Source: Neisseria musculi
GTDB taxonomy: Bacteria; Pseudomonadota; Gammaproteobacteria; Burkholderiales; Neisseriaceae
DNA length: 64,000 nt
Reading direction: 5' to 3'
Assembly (NCBI RefSeq): GCF_014297595.2
Contig: NZ_CP060414.2
Location: 2,294,001 to 2,358,000 of the forward strand
This document shows, piece after piece, positions 26,988 to 35,972 of the stretch. A model generated the notes under the pieces. That model worked only from the letters and a program-made list of their open reading frames with translations. It had not been told where the DNA came from and did no database searches. Positions within the stretch are counted from its first letter, which is position 1. Each line of letters starts with the position of its first letter. The position numbers were made by a program, and so were the translations under genes.

Positions 26988-27725
26988 GGGGCTTAGAAAG
27001 AAAAATCAGCAAAAATGATGTTAAGCTTCTAATATACCTATTAAAAACAAATACCAAAAGTTCAGTAAAATTACCGAATCAAAATTCCGTCAAATCCTGC
27101 GCCTTTTCACACTTGATTTGACCGCTTCCGATACCGCCAGACTCACCGGCATCAGTACCCAAAGTGCCAATATCTGTTTCTCAAACTGCGTTGCCGTATG
27201 GCTGCTGAATGTAAACGGCAAACTCCCTCTGCCGGTGTGGTCGAACTGGACGAATCCTACTTCGGCTCCAAACGCATCCGAGGGCGGGCGGGGGAGAGGG
27301 AGGCAAAACCATTGTTTTCGGCATCTTAAAACGGGACGACAAAGTCTATACCGAAATCGTGCCGGATACTTCGAAAGCTACACTGCAACAGGTTATTCGA
27401 GGGCGGGTTGCTGTTGAGATTGTCATCAATACTGACGGCTGGCGCGGCTATCACGGCTTGGTCGATATGGGCTGTGAAAAGCACTTCAGGGTACATCATG
27501 GTGCAGACGAGTTCGCCCGGGGTGCGCAACACATTAACGGCATCGAATTGTTTTGGGGTTATGCCAAAAACCGCTTGGTTAAATTTAACGGTGTACCGAA
27601 ACAGACTTTTTATTACACTTAAAGGAAACCTAATTTCGCTTCAATCACAGGCATGATGATCTGTATTAGTCTTGCTTAAAATACTGAGAAATCGACCCTT
27701 GGGCTAATTTTGCTTCCTAAGCCCC
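26988..27725 (+). mobile_element. IS1595-family element, type D, decayed
   Basis: 738 bp with ends GGGGCTTAGAAAGAAAAATC and GATTTT-like complement TTTTGCTTCCTAAGCCCC. A 7-bp direct repeat AACCCAT flanks it (26981-26987 and 27726-27732). Transposase pieces in several frames are IKNKYQKFSKITESKFRQIL, TASDTARLTGIS, VELDESYFGSKRIRG, INTDGWRGYHGLVDMG and GAQHINGIELFWGYAKNRL, with frameshifts and a stop near the end. It is inserted within element E. Confidence 0.82.
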
Positions 27726-28251
27726 AACCCATTTCGGTGCCCCGCCGGCCATCGGTATTGGTCATGCTCTCGACTTTGATACGGCCTCCGATAACCTTTT
27801 GCAGCGTTGCTTTGAAAGCATCGGGAACAACTTCGGTACAAACCCTTGCTGCCTCGTTTTAGGATGTCGGAAACGATGATTTTAGCACTCGCTTTGCCCC
27901 CGCGTTTACCTCGGATGCTTTTTGCATTGAAATGGGATTCGTCTGATTCTACGGCGTTTTAGAAAGAGGTGTCTGCCCGCATTCGCCAGCAGGGCTCCGG
28001 CGTAACTTCAGGTACGGACTGTTGATGCTTCCAACACTGATTCCGGTCAGTTTGGACGGTATCGGAAGCGTTCAAATAGAAAGCGGAAAGCCGTAAGACC
28101 TGACGGCATTGGGACTCGGTAATTTTACTGCACTTTTGATACTTGTTTTTTAATTTCATTTCAGAAGTGTATCACTATATTGGGTGACTTTGCTTCCTAA
28201 GCTCCTACCAAAATAAACTAAAACTGTATAACTGTTTAAATTAATCTAAAT

Positions 28252-28298
28252 AAAAAACCTGAACATCCTTTAATTCAAATAAAGGTGAACAGGTTTTT
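28252..28298 (-). terminator. Terminator of etfB-etfA
   Basis: AAAAACCTG...CAGGTTTTT with an inner CCTTT...AAAGG stem, about 30 bases past the etfA stop. It forms a long hairpin with a U-rich tail. Confidence 0.75.
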
Positions 28299-28324
28299 AT
28301 GCATTCGAGATGTAATATATTATT

Positions 28325-29275
28325 TTACGTAAAACACTTTGCTTGGCTTTTTAATGCAGTAGTCAGTTGTGGCACGACATCAAACAGGTCACCGACAATA
28401 CCGTAATCGGATACGTTAAAGATCGAGGCATCAGGGTCTTTGTTTATGGCCACGATCACTTTACTGTCTTGTATGCCGGCAGTATGCTGGATAGCACCGG
28501 AAATTCCTATGGCGAAGTAAAGTTGCGGAGCAACCACTTTACCGGTTTGACCCACTTGAGCATCATTCGGAGCGTATTCGGCATCAACGGCAGCGCGGGA
28601 TGCACCGATTGCTGCTCCAAATATATCGGCCAGTGGTGTAAGTATAGCGTTGAATTGTTCGGCACTTCCCAAAGCGCGTCCGCCTGCCACCACTACTTTG
28701 GCTTGAGTCAGCTCGGGGCGGTCGGATTGGGTAAATTCCTTTTTCACAAAACGGCTCAGGTTTTGTGCCGGTGCCGCTTTTATAGTCTGCACTTCGGCAT
28801 TTCCACCATTTTCTGCAGCGTCAAATGAGGTAGCACGGAAAGTAAGTACTAACTTTGGAGCATCACTTTGTATGGTTTCAAAAGCATTACCTGCGTAAAT
28901 TGGTCGAACAAATGTTTTAAAATCAACTACCTCGGTTAAATCAGAAATCTGTGGTGCGTCAAGTAGAGCCGCGATGCGGGGGAGTAGGTTTTTACCGAAA
29001 GCAGTGGCTGTGGCACTTATATACCGGTAATCTCCAGCTAGGTTGACCACCAACGGGGTAATTTCTTCTGCAAGTGCGTTGCCGTAATGGGGAGCATCTG
29101 CTAGCAAAACCTTAGTTACACCGTTGATTTTCTTTGCAGATTCAACTACATCGGCAGCATTATGGCCTGCCACTAAAATGTGAACCTCACCGAGCTTAGC
29201 GGCAGCGGTAACAGCATGCAAGGTGGCTGGATTTAACTGTTGGTTATTGTGCTCTGCAATAATTAAAACGCTCAT
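28325..29275 (-). CDS. etfA: Electron transfer flavoprotein, alpha subunit
   Basis: The 316-residue protein has an N-terminal domain (MSVLIIAEHNNQQLNPATLH) and the C-terminal FAD-binding signature: KVVVAGGRALGS, RAAVDAEYAPNDAQVGQTGK, LYFAIGISGAIQHTAGI and VIVAINKDPDASIFNVSDYG. With EtfB it forms the soluble heterodimer that carries electrons from acyl-CoA or other dehydrogenases to the ETF:quinone oxidoreductase. Lies 13 bases after etfB. Motifs are complete. Confidence 0.96.
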   Translation of the reverse strand: MSVLIIAEHNNQQLNPATLHAVTAAAKLGEVHILVAGHNAADVVESAKKINGVTKVLLADAPHYGNALAEEITPLVVNLAGDYRYISATATAFGKNLLPRIAALLDAPQISDLTEVVDFKTFVRPIYAGNAFETIQSDAPKLVLTFRATSFDAAENGGNAEVQTIKAAPAQNLSRFVKKEFTQSDRPELTQAKVVVAGGRALGSAEQFNAILTPLADIFGAAIGASRAAVDAEYAPNDAQVGQTGKVVAPQLYFAIGISGAIQHTAGIQDSKVIVAINKDPDASIFNVSDYGIVGDLFDVVPQLTTALKSQAKCFT

Positions 29276-29288
29276 GTTTCGCCCTTTT

Positions 29289-30041
29289 TCAAATAACTTT
29301 GGCTTCGTTTTTCAATTTTTCAACCAGTTCGGCAACACTGCTTACTTTGATGCCGGCTTGACGTGGCTTAGGTTCGGCCACTTTCACAACATTGGTTTTC
29401 GGGATGACGTTTACGCCGAGATCGGCCGGCGTAGTTTTTTCAAGCGGTTTTTTCTTGGCTGCCATAATATTGGGCAGTTTGACAAAACGTGGCTCGTTTA
29501 AACGCAAATCGGCACTGATTACGGCAGGCAGCTTCAACGCCAGCGTTTCTTCACCACCATCCACTTCACGGGTTACCAATACTTCATTATTGCCTTCCAA
29601 CACCACTTTGCAGGCAAACGTACCTTGTGCGACACCAAGTAGGGCTGCCAGCATTTGCGCTGTCTGATTGGCATCATCGTCAATGGCCTGTTTGCCCAGC
29701 AATAACAGCTGTGGAGTTTCTTTTTCGGCAACAGCTTTTAACAATTTAGCAACCGTCAGCGGTTCTAATTTGGCATCTGTTTCTATATGAACAGCGCGGT
29801 CGGCCCCCATCGCCAAAGCGGTGCGCAGGGTTTCTTCACTTTTTTTTCCACCCAACGATACGGCCACAATTTCGCTGATTTTACCTGCTTCTTTCAAGCG
29901 TACCGCTTCTTCTACGGCCACCTCGTCAAACGGATTCATCGACATTTTGACATTGTCGATATCTACGTCTGAACCATCGGTTTTCACACGGACTTTAACG
30001 TTATAATCCACCACTCGTTTTACGGCAACCAGTGCTTTCAT
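29289..30041 (-). CDS. etfB: Electron transfer flavoprotein, beta subunit
   Basis: The 250-residue protein has [20 protein letters not shown] at the start, [20 protein letters not shown], and the AMP/electron-transfer loop [40 protein letters not shown]. It contributes the AMP site and the recognition loop that docks partner dehydrogenases. First gene of the etfB-etfA operon; a GGAGG-type ribosome site precedes the ATG. Both members are of normal length. Confidence 0.96.
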   Translation of the reverse strand: MKALVAVKRVVDYNVKVRVKTDGSDVDIDNVKMSMNPFDEVAVEEAVRLKEAGKISEIVAVSLGGKKSEETLRTALAMGADRAVHIETDAKLEPLTVAKLLKAVAEKETPQLLLLGKQAIDDDANQTAQMLAALLGVAQGTFACKVVLEGNNEVLVTREVDGGEETLALKLPAVISADLRLNEPRFVKLPNIMAAKKKPLEKTTPADLGVNVIPKTNVVKVAEPKPRQAGIKVSSVAELVEKLKNEAKVI

Positions 30042-30221
30042 AAACCCTCCTTAAGCCGGGCTCCCGGCAGTAATCGGTTAAACGGTTTTTGCAGAAAAAA
30101 CAAAGTGCCTGTTCTGCAAAAACGACTCACACCGCCAAACAAAATAGGGATTATACCCGAATTAAAGTAATTGCTCTCAAGCATCTGCTGATATGTGAAA
30201 AATATTGAAAAATTATATAGG

Positions 30222-30291
30222 CCGTCTGAAAACGGCTGCCGGCATCACAGATGCCGGCATGATAAAGCTCTACTTTTATCTTCAGACGGCC
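30222..30291 (-). terminator. Terminator region after waaC
   Basis: Nested hairpins: outer AGGCCGTCTGAA...TTCAGACGGCCT and inner GCCGGCATCACAGATGCCGGC. The outer right arm doubles as the last codons and stop of waaC (GCC GTC TGA). Confidence 0.65.
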
Positions 30292-31256
30292 TCGGCTTTT
30301 GCCCGTATGCAGGACAATAAGCTTTGATGCACTTCTTCCACATCAGGAATTTTCGCTACATTGCCGAGGTTCACCGCCCACGGCGAAACCTGTACGCCGG
30401 TTTTGGCCGGGTCGCTATCGGTATAGATACCGACCACAGGTGTATCCAGTGCATTGGCAAGGTGCAGCAAGCCGGTATCCACGCCAATCACACCGGCAGC
30501 ATTATCAAGCAAGAAAGCAGCCTGCAACAGATTCAGCCTGTTGCACACTCGGGCAAACGGCAATATGGCTGCAATATTTTCCGCCCGCAGTTTTTCTGTT
30601 TCATTACCCCACGGCAGGTAAATGGAGCTGCCACCGCCGTCATGCAGTTTTTGCAATAAATCAAGCCAATGATTTTGCGGCCATAGTTTGCTGTCGCGGC
30701 TGGTGGCATGCAAGGCAACATAATAATGTTCAGGCAAATCTTTCAGACGGCCCTCCGGCGGTACACTCAACCCGAAACGCTGTTCGGCAGGTATTTCATA
30801 ACCAAACGCCTGCGCAAACAAATTACGGTTGCGCCAAACGGCATTCCTGCCTTTGGGCACTGCATAAGTTTGGTTATAAATTAGAGCCGCCCAGCGTTCT
30901 CGCGCACTGTTGAAATCCAAGCCTTTGGCGGGCGCATTGGCCGTTTTTGCAAACAACGCACTCTTCATCAACCCTTGACCGTCTAACACAAAATCAAATT
31001 GCTGTCGCTGCAAAATACTTTTCAGACGGCCTATTTCACGCCATGTTTCTGCCTGGCCCAATTGTTTGCGCCATTGCCGCCAGCGCATCTCGTGCACTTC
31101 TTTCACAAACGGATGCAGACGGGCAATGTCGGCAAAACCCGCTTCGCTCAACCAATGCAGTTCCACATCAGGGTGTGCGCGTGATAAATCGCTCACGGCC
31201 GGCAGCGTGTGGATTAAGTCACCCATACTCGAAAGCCTTACCAGCAGCACCTTCAT
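30282..31256 (-). CDS. waaC: Lipopolysaccharide heptosyltransferase I
   Basis: The 324-residue GT-B glycosyltransferase starts MKVLLVRLSSMGDLIHTLPA, with typical family-9 features (LDGQGLMKSALFA, ALHATSRDSKLWP, GVIGVDTGLLHLANALDTPV). It adds the first L-glycero-D-manno-heptose to Kdo2-lipid A at the inner face of the inner membrane, building the lipooligosaccharide core. It ends in -EAV with the stop formed by an uptake sequence. It follows pncA with a 50-bp gap that holds a parS site. Confidence 0.94.
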   Translation of the reverse strand: MKVLLVRLSSMGDLIHTLPAVSDLSRAHPDVELHWLSEAGFADIARLHPFVKEVHEMRWRQWRKQLGQAETWREIGRLKSILQRQQFDFVLDGQGLMKSALFAKTANAPAKGLDFNSARERWAALIYNQTYAVPKGRNAVWRNRNLFAQAFGYEIPAEQRFGLSVPPEGRLKDLPEHYYVALHATSRDSKLWPQNHWLDLLQKLHDGGGSSIYLPWGNETEKLRAENIAAILPFARVCNRLNLLQAAFLLDNAAGVIGVDTGLLHLANALDTPVVGIYTDSDPAKTGVQVSPWAVNLGNVAKIPDVEEVHQSLLSCIRAKAEAV

Positions 31257-31282
31257 CTCAGCAATCCCGTCAACAGTCGCCG

Positions 31283-31298
31283 TGTTTCACGTGAAACA
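31283..31298. promoter_or_regulatory. parS centromere site
   Basis: TGTTTCACGTGAAACA, an exact match to the 16-bp palindromic ParB-binding consensus shared across bacteria. It lies in the short gap between pncA and waaC. ParB spreads from such sites to organise and segregate the origin region. Chromosomal parS sites cluster near oriC, so this is a positional clue. Confidence 0.85.
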
Positions 31299-31306
31299 TA
31301 TACAAA

Positions 31307-31942
31307 CTATTGATTTTTAATATAATCTGAAACAGCGTTGGCGTTTTCCAGCACCAATGCCCCGGCATCTATCATTTCGTTCCATGCCGTTTCCACAGTT
31401 TCGGGAGCAATGCCCCGGCATGCTGCCGCATTCACGACCACTTTCCAGCCGCCTCCCTTTAGAAGCTGTAAAACCGTTGTTTTCACACAATAATCTGTGG
31501 CCAAGCCGCCCACGATAATGATTTCCGCCCCTTTGCTGTGCAACCATTCGAGCAGCCCTGTGCTGAGCTTTTCGCCGATATCGTGAAAACAGGCTCCGTA
31601 GGGGTGAAATTCGGGATCAACGCCTTTCCATACACAATAATCGTATTCTTTGGCTGATGGCAGGCCGTCTAACAGTTCATAGCCCCTGCTGCCTACAATC
31701 GCGTGGGAAACCCAAGTAACATCGGCTTCGGGCAGGCCGGTGGGTTTGAGCATATCGGCAGCATCCGCCACCAACCATTTCGCCGCCGGGCTGTGCGCAT
31801 CTTTAGTCATCACACGCAAATCTGCCAGCGCAGCCTGCGCATTCAGTTCCGCCACTATCGTATCGCCCTCAACCACCGGCAGTTCGTTTGGGCATAATGG
31901 TGAAAAGGTTTTCTGGGCATCAACGTCTATCGACACTATCAT
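31307..31942 (-). CDS. pncA: Nicotinamidase (isochorismatase-like hydrolase)
   Basis: The 211-residue protein has the catalytic triad pattern of nicotinamidases: Asp in MIVSIDVDAQKTFSP, a Lys in CVWKGVDPEFHPYGAC and nucleophilic Cys in VGGLATDYCVKTTVLQL, with the cis-peptide-type GLA segment. It deamidates nicotinamide to nicotinic acid in NAD salvage. A few isochorismatase relatives act on other amides, but the WKG and ATDYCV motifs favour nicotinamidase. It precedes waaC on the same strand. Confidence 0.9.
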   Translation of the reverse strand: MIVSIDVDAQKTFSPLCPNELPVVEGDTIVAELNAQAALADLRVMTKDAHSPAAKWLVADAADMLKPTGLPEADVTWVSHAIVGSRGYELLDGLPSAKEYDYCVWKGVDPEFHPYGACFHDIGEKLSTGLLEWLHSKGAEIIIVGGLATDYCVKTTVLQLLKGGGWKVVVNAAACRGIAPETVETAWNEMIDAGALVLENANAVSDYIKNQ

Positions 31943-32298
31943 AAACAGGCTCTCGGTTTTCAGCAGCCACCATTATAACAAAGGCCGTCTGAAACCGATA
32001 ACGCAACAGATTCAAGTGAAACCGATGCGGCATCGATCGTTTTTTGGGCTCAAAAACAATTCTGTAAACTACCGAAGCAATTTAGCTGGTACTGCACTTC
32101 TCTGAGCCCACATTTTCGATATCGGGAAAGCCGCAGATGGCAGATTCTTCGGCAAAGGCACTGCGGTATGGCAGCGCCTCTGCAAATTAAGCAGGCTCAC
32201 AATACGCTTACTGTCTTCAAATCCACATCAGTATCCTGGTTTAAATGCCCTTTACTCCAGTGTTATCATGCGCCTTTACCAACGGCTTTCAGACGGCC
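31943..32298. other. Intergenic region between pncA and trmO
   Basis: Divergent promoters must lie here. It contains one uptake sequence near 31983 and another just before trmO. No gene or clear structure is seen otherwise. Confidence 0.5.
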
Positions 32299-32982
32299 AT
32301 GCACCATACCATTACCCCCATTGCCACTGCGCATTCCCCCTACAAGCAAAAATTCGGCATTGCCCGCCAGCCCGGTCTCGTACCCGCTGCCGAAGTATGC
32401 ATCGAGCTTGCCCCATCGTTCCCTGCCGACAGTGTACGCGGCTTGGAAAACTTCGATTATGTGTGGATCAGTTTTATTTTTCACGATGTTTTAACCGAAG
32501 GCTGGTCGCCGCTGGTACGCCCGCCGCGCTTGCGCGGCAAACAAAAAATGGGCGTATTTGCCACCCGCAGCCCACACCGCCCCAACCATCTCGGCCTATC
32601 GCTGCTGAAACTCGAGCGTATCGAAACCACCCGCCCAGTGCGCCTGTATTGCAGCGGTGCCGACCTGCTTGACGGCACACCCGTTATCGACATCAAACCC
32701 TATATTCCGTTTGTAGAAGCCAAACCCGATGCCGCAGGCGGTTTCGCTGCCGCCAAGCCCGAAGAATTGTCCGTAAACTGGCATCCCCGCTGCAGAGTCG
32801 GGCAGCTCACCCAAGCCGACCGCGATTTAATCGGACAAAGCATCGCCCAAGACCCGCGACCCGCCTACCAAGATATTCCAAAACGGGTATATGTGATGGA
32901 TATTGCCGCCTACTGTGTAAAGTTTCAAATCAAGGGCAGCAGTGCTTTGGTTCTGGCGGTAGAAACACTCAGAGAAACATAA
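32299..32982 (+). CDS. trmO: tRNA (N6-threonylcarbamoyladenosine37-N6)-methyltransferase TrmO
   Basis: The 227-residue protein has the TsaA/YaeB beta-barrel: TITPIATAHSPYKQKFGIAR, LENFDYVWISFIFH, KMGVFATRSPHRPNHLGLSL (SAM-binding region), GADLLDGTPVIDIKPYIPF and a C-terminal ...RVYVMDIAAY. It methylates t6A37 of a subset of tRNAs with S-adenosylmethionine. I start at 32299, after an uptake sequence; the frame extends upstream without homology. It stands alone on the plus strand. Confidence 0.92.
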   Translation: MHHTITPIATAHSPYKQKFGIARQPGLVPAAEVCIELAPSFPADSVRGLENFDYVWISFIFHDVLTEGWSPLVRPPRLRGKQKMGVFATRSPHRPNHLGLSLLKLERIETTRPVRLYCSGADLLDGTPVIDIKPYIPFVEAKPDAAGGFAAAKPEELSVNWHPRCRVGQLTQADRDLIGQSIAQDPRPAYQDIPKRVYVMDIAAYCVKFQIKGSSALVLAVETLRET

Positions 32983-33018
32983 ATCACAATAAACTGATCA
33001 GACCGTCTGAAAAAATAA

Positions 33019-33729
33019 GGGGCTGAAGTAGATTAGCCCTAAATACCACACCAATCCCGCAAGATTTTCAACTGCTCACTTGGTGTGCCAAAGTTAAAAC
33101 GAAACCCGCATTCTTTCAAGAATAGGGGAAAAGACTTTCGGCCGATTCCGTTGTATTTGCGTAGCACGCGCTTGGCCTGATTCCAAAAATTCTCAATACC
33201 GTTGATGTGGTTCTGACGGTCGGCAAACGCTTTGGAATGGTTGATACGGTGATGGATAAAACCGCTGACATTCAGCGTCTCGTAGCTGCTCAGGCTGTCT
33301 GTATAAACAATACTGTCCGGCATGATTTTCTGTTTGATTACAGGCATCAAGGTGTCTGATTCGGCATTGTTTGCAACCACCGTATAGACTTTGTCGTTCC
33401 GTTTCATAATACCGAAAACCACTACCTTTCCTACCGCCCTGCGTCTGCGCCGTCCTTTGCGCCGTCTGTCGAAACAGCTTTCGTCCAACTTAACCGGGCC
33501 ATCGAAAACCTCGTCTGCCTCCAATGTCAAATGATGGCTGATGACCTGACGGATTTTGCGGTAGAACAATGTCGCCGAATTGGGATGGATGTCCAAAGTA
33601 TCGGCAGCGGAACGGGCAGTTGCTTCCAGCACAAAAAACGCAGCAGTTCTTTCTGTGTTTTTTCTTTAATTTGCGGTGTGTTATCTTCATATTTTGAGGG
33701 TAACATAACTGCTAATCTAGTACAGCCCC
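33019..33729 (-). mobile_element. IS1016-like element, type B copy 3
   Basis: 711 bp with ends GGGGCTGAAGTAGATTAG and CTAATCTAGTACAGCCCC; the second end resembles that of type A. Flanks share only AATAA, so no clear 8-bp duplication is visible. It lies between trmO and the third Mu relic. Confidence 0.85.
33039..33690 (-). pseudogene. IS1016-like transposase, type B (copy 3), N-terminally frameshifted
   Basis: The start at 33690 reads MKITHRKLKKK, then leaves frame. The main frame resumes at VLEATARSAADTLDIHPNSA with all later motifs intact: VKLDESCFDRRRKGRRRR, GIMKRNDKVYTVVA, IVYTDSLSSYE, HHRINHSKAFADRQNHINGI and NFWNQAKRVLRKYNGI. Single-base losses in A- and T-runs explain the shift. It has diverged more from copies 1 and 2 than they have from each other. 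Confidence 0.82.
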
Positions 33730-33758
33730 AATAATTTTGCCCATTTCTCCATGACTAT

Positions 33759-34155
33759 TCACACCTTCGCCACATCCAAATTCATTAACTGGTAATCGCC
33801 TGCCTCATCGCGGCGGTACACCCGCACAAACGGTTTGCTGATATGCACCTGCAGGCTGTCGCTCAAAGCCGTCATTGTCCGCCGCCACTTTTCATCGCCG
33901 ATTTGCAGGCGCAGGCCGAGCACGCAGGCGATGGAGATATTGCCCTCTTTGTCCACTTGGAAGGCGGCGTTAATCAGCGTTTTCAGCTCGGCGTGGCTGC
34001 CTTCCACCCACTCGTTGAGGCACTCGTCAATCAGAGCTTTGGTGGTCAGCAGACCTTCGTCAGACACCAAAGTGTCCTGCATGGACAGCTGTACACGGTA
34101 CGCACCATCGAAGCTGAGCAGGCCGATATGCCCGAATTTGCCGAGGGCTTGCCGG
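33759..34155 (-). pseudogene. Mu-like early gene, DUF3164 family, C-terminal fragment
   Basis: Reading leftward: LLSFDGAYRVQLSMQDTLVS, LTTKALIDECLNEWVEGSHA, LINAAFQVDKEGNISIA and VLGLRLQIGDEKW, to a stop at 33759. This matches the DUF3164 protein found beside MuB in Mu-like prophages (function unknown). The N-terminus is missing: the gene is cut at about 34155 and joined to the oppositely oriented portal fragment. Confidence 0.75.
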
Positions 34156-34376
34156 TTCCCCCCGATGCTGGCCGTCTGAATGTGCAAGGCCGCGCCTTGA
34201 TCGATGCGCCGGTGGCCGAACTGAAAAAAGGCGAAACCGCCGACAACCTGCTCGACCGTCTGAGCGCCGTTTATCCCGAGATGGACGACACAGCCCTGCA
34301 AAACGAGCTGGCCAGGCTGATATTTTTATCGGGCCTGGTCGGCAGGATTGAAGCGGCTCAGGAGATGGGCAAATGA
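34156..34376 (+). pseudogene. Mu portal (DUF935) extreme C-terminal fragment (relic 3)
   Basis: PDAGRLNVQGRALIDAPVAE, LKKGETADNLLDRLSAVYPE and MDDTALQNELARLIFLSGLV parallel the last 70 residues of the 2066-2705 fragment (PDAGRLNAQGQALTAALVNE). It retains less of the gene than relic 1. The frame also runs open into the reversed early gene upstream, but that part is a shadow. Confidence 0.75.
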
Positions 34377-34873
34377 ACCCCGAAGACATCAAAGCCGTGT
34401 TCGGCATGCAGCCCGAAGCCGCCGTGGCCTATCTGAAACAGAAAGGCCGTCTGGTATCGTGGGACTGGTAGGATATGTTTGATGATACTCTCTATCCGCC
34501 GCTGGATTACCGTTGCCGCTGCCGCGTCAAACCGCTCTCCGAAGCGCGCGGTGCGGCCAAAGTGCTGCCCAGCCCCAAATTGGAAACGATAACGGTCGAT
34601 ATCCGCACCAACGAATACACCGGCGAAGAGCGCTATGCCCAACGCACCGGCATCCGCATCAACGGCACCTTTGTGGCACCCAACGCCGGCTTCAATGCCA
34701 ATCAGGGCAAAGCCATGCTCAGCCGCATGGCGCGGGTGGCCGCCGAAAAAGCCCGGGCCGTCCACCCCGACATCGCCCGCACCGCCATGAAAGAGCTGGC
34801 GGCAGACAAACGTTTTAAAAACAGCCTACCCAAAGCCGTGCTGGCTTGGGTGTTGGATTTACTGAAAGGGTAA
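34373..34873 (+). pseudogene. Mu gpF-like head gene with nonsense codon and internal deletion (relic 3)
   Basis: Starts MNPEDIKAVFGMQPEAAVAY, as in relic 1, then TAG at 34468-34470 replaces the CAG present there. After DMFDD the sequence jumps to YPPLDYRCRCRVKPLSEARG, losing about 160 codons that relic 1 still has. It keeps the natural C-terminus (VDIRTNEYTGEERYAQRTGI, then KAVLAWVLDLLKG) that relic 1 lost. Together relics 1 and 3 reconstruct the full gene. Confidence 0.8.
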
Positions 34874-34875
34874 AG

Positions 34876-35085
34876 ATGGCAGAGTTGGACTTAAGCCGGG
34901 ATATTTATCGGGCAGCCTACACTATTGAAGACAGTGTGGATGTGGGAAGAAATTTAAAAGACGACAACACCATAGTGTTGGACTTCGGGGAAATCAACGT
35001 CATCATTGACGATTTTCAAGCATTGGATATGATGCGGAAACTCGCCGCATTTTTTAATTATAAACTGGTGGATTTAGATGCTTGA
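34876..35085 (+). CDS. Mu-like phage hypothetical protein between F and G, 69 aa
   Basis: Starts MAELDLSRDIYRAAYTIEDS, after a GGGTAAAG region, and ends in FFNYKLVDLDA. Its last 8 bases overlap the start of the G-like gene. Acidic, with no known domain. It survives intact inside an otherwise broken relic. A structural or chaperone role for the phage is possible, but nothing in the sequence shows it. Confidence 0.6.
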   Translation: MAELDLSRDIYRAAYTIEDSVDVGRNLKDDNTIVLDFGEINVIIDDFQALDMMRKLAAFFNYKLVDLDA

Positions 35086-35584
35086 AATCAGCTTAGATGC
35101 CAGTCAACTCGAACACGGTCTCAGCCAACTGTTGAAAAACGCCACCGACACCCGCCCCGTGATGCGTGCCATCGCTACCGAAATGGTCTCACTCACGGAA
35201 GACAACTTCGAAAGTGAGGGCTGGGGTGGGCAAAAATGGAAGAGAAGCCGGCGCGTTGCCGACAACGGCGGCAAAACCCTGCAATTATCCGGCCGGATCG
35301 CCGCCGGCATCAGCACCCAGATCGGAAACGGCTTTGCCCGTATCGGCAGTAATAAAAAATATGCCGCCATCCACTACTTCGGCGGTAAAATCGAAGCCGA
35401 AAAGAAACCATATTGAGTTTTTCCGCTGCAGGTGGAGGATTCCGTAAAGTAAAATCTGTAAACATTCCGGCACACCCCTGCTTACCCATCAATGGAGCGG
35501 GCCAACTTCCAACCCAGCGCCGAAAAGAAACTCATCGACACCGCCATCGAATCCCTCAAAAGCTCCCTCAAAAGCGGCCTTTAA
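35078..35584 (+). pseudogene. Mu gpG-like virion morphogenesis gene (relic 3)
   Basis: The N-terminus MLEISLDASQLEHGLSQLLK and centre RVADNGGKTLQLSGRIAAGI are intact to KIEAEKKPY, then a stop at 35416. Shifted frames continue GGGFRKVKSVNIPA and then AEKKLIDTAIESLKSSLKSG to a natural stop at 35584, so at least two frameshifts occur. The stretch RVADNGGKTLQLSG is shared almost base for base with the fusion gene of relic 1. A terminator-like hairpin follows (about 35593-35607). Confidence 0.78.
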
Positions 35585-35691
35585 AAATAAAATGGGCAAT
35601 CTGCCCGTTTGTTTTGTTTCACACCGTGAAACAACATTTCAAATCCGCCATCCCACAGCATCCACCACCATCTGGCTGAATCCCATTTAGC

Positions 35692-35907
35692 TCATTTGCT
35701 ATTGATATAAAAATGCGCTATTTCTCCGAGATGGGCTTTGTTGTAGTGCAGTGTTTGGCTTGTTTTTTTTGAGTGTTTCCCAATGATCTTTTTGATTTTG
35801 ACTAGCCGTTTTATGCCGTATTTGCCCCGTTTGAAATAGTTGTCGTGGCGGAGTAGAACAGGTGCTTTTGTAGGGCATGGCTTAGTTCTTGCCGAAAGAA
35901 TACACAA
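35692..35907 (-). other. Unrecognised open frame, 71 aa
   Basis: A lysine-rich frame (NYFKRGKYGIKRLVKIKKII) between the Mu relic and mnmE. I recognise no family and no ribosome site. It could be a scrap of a mobile gene. It also covers the mnmE upstream region. Confidence 0.25.
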
Positions 35908-35936
35908 ACAGTGTTGATACTCCGATACACTGCTTT

Positions 35937-35945
35937 TGCTATAAT
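35937..35945 (+). promoter_or_regulatory. Extended -10 promoter of mnmE
   Basis: TGCTATAAT is a perfect -10 with the TGn extension, 28 bases before the mnmE ATG. An upstream TTGATA is 20 bases away, a poor spacing that an extended -10 can tolerate. Confidence 0.55.
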
Positions 35946-35972
35946 CACTACATTTGTTTAACGGGGTATTTT

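Larger units (their letters stand above)
26003..28205 (-). mobile_element. Dead IS1595-family element (type E) split by two later insertions
   Basis: The ends are GGAGCTTAGGAAGCAAAGTC (at 28205, reading left) and a degraded counterpart at 26003. Its transposase pieces read leftward: MKLKNKYQKCSKITESQCRQ at about 28159; a DDE part around 27733-27900; KHFSVHHGDNGFARGMQHIN and GIEFFWRYAKHRLARFNEVP at 26987-26840; and the tail at 26114-26003. Removing the type B copy (26115-26826 plus its 8-bp duplication) and the type D copy (26988-27725 plus 7 bp) leaves 738 bp, the same size as intact-length type D. The order of events is therefore clear. Confidence 0.8.

Noticed and set aside
35617..35634. 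GTTTCACACCGTGAAAC as a second parS site
   Set aside because: It has extra bases at the centre relative to the 16-bp palindrome and lies in phage debris with a variable flank, so ParB binding is unlikely.
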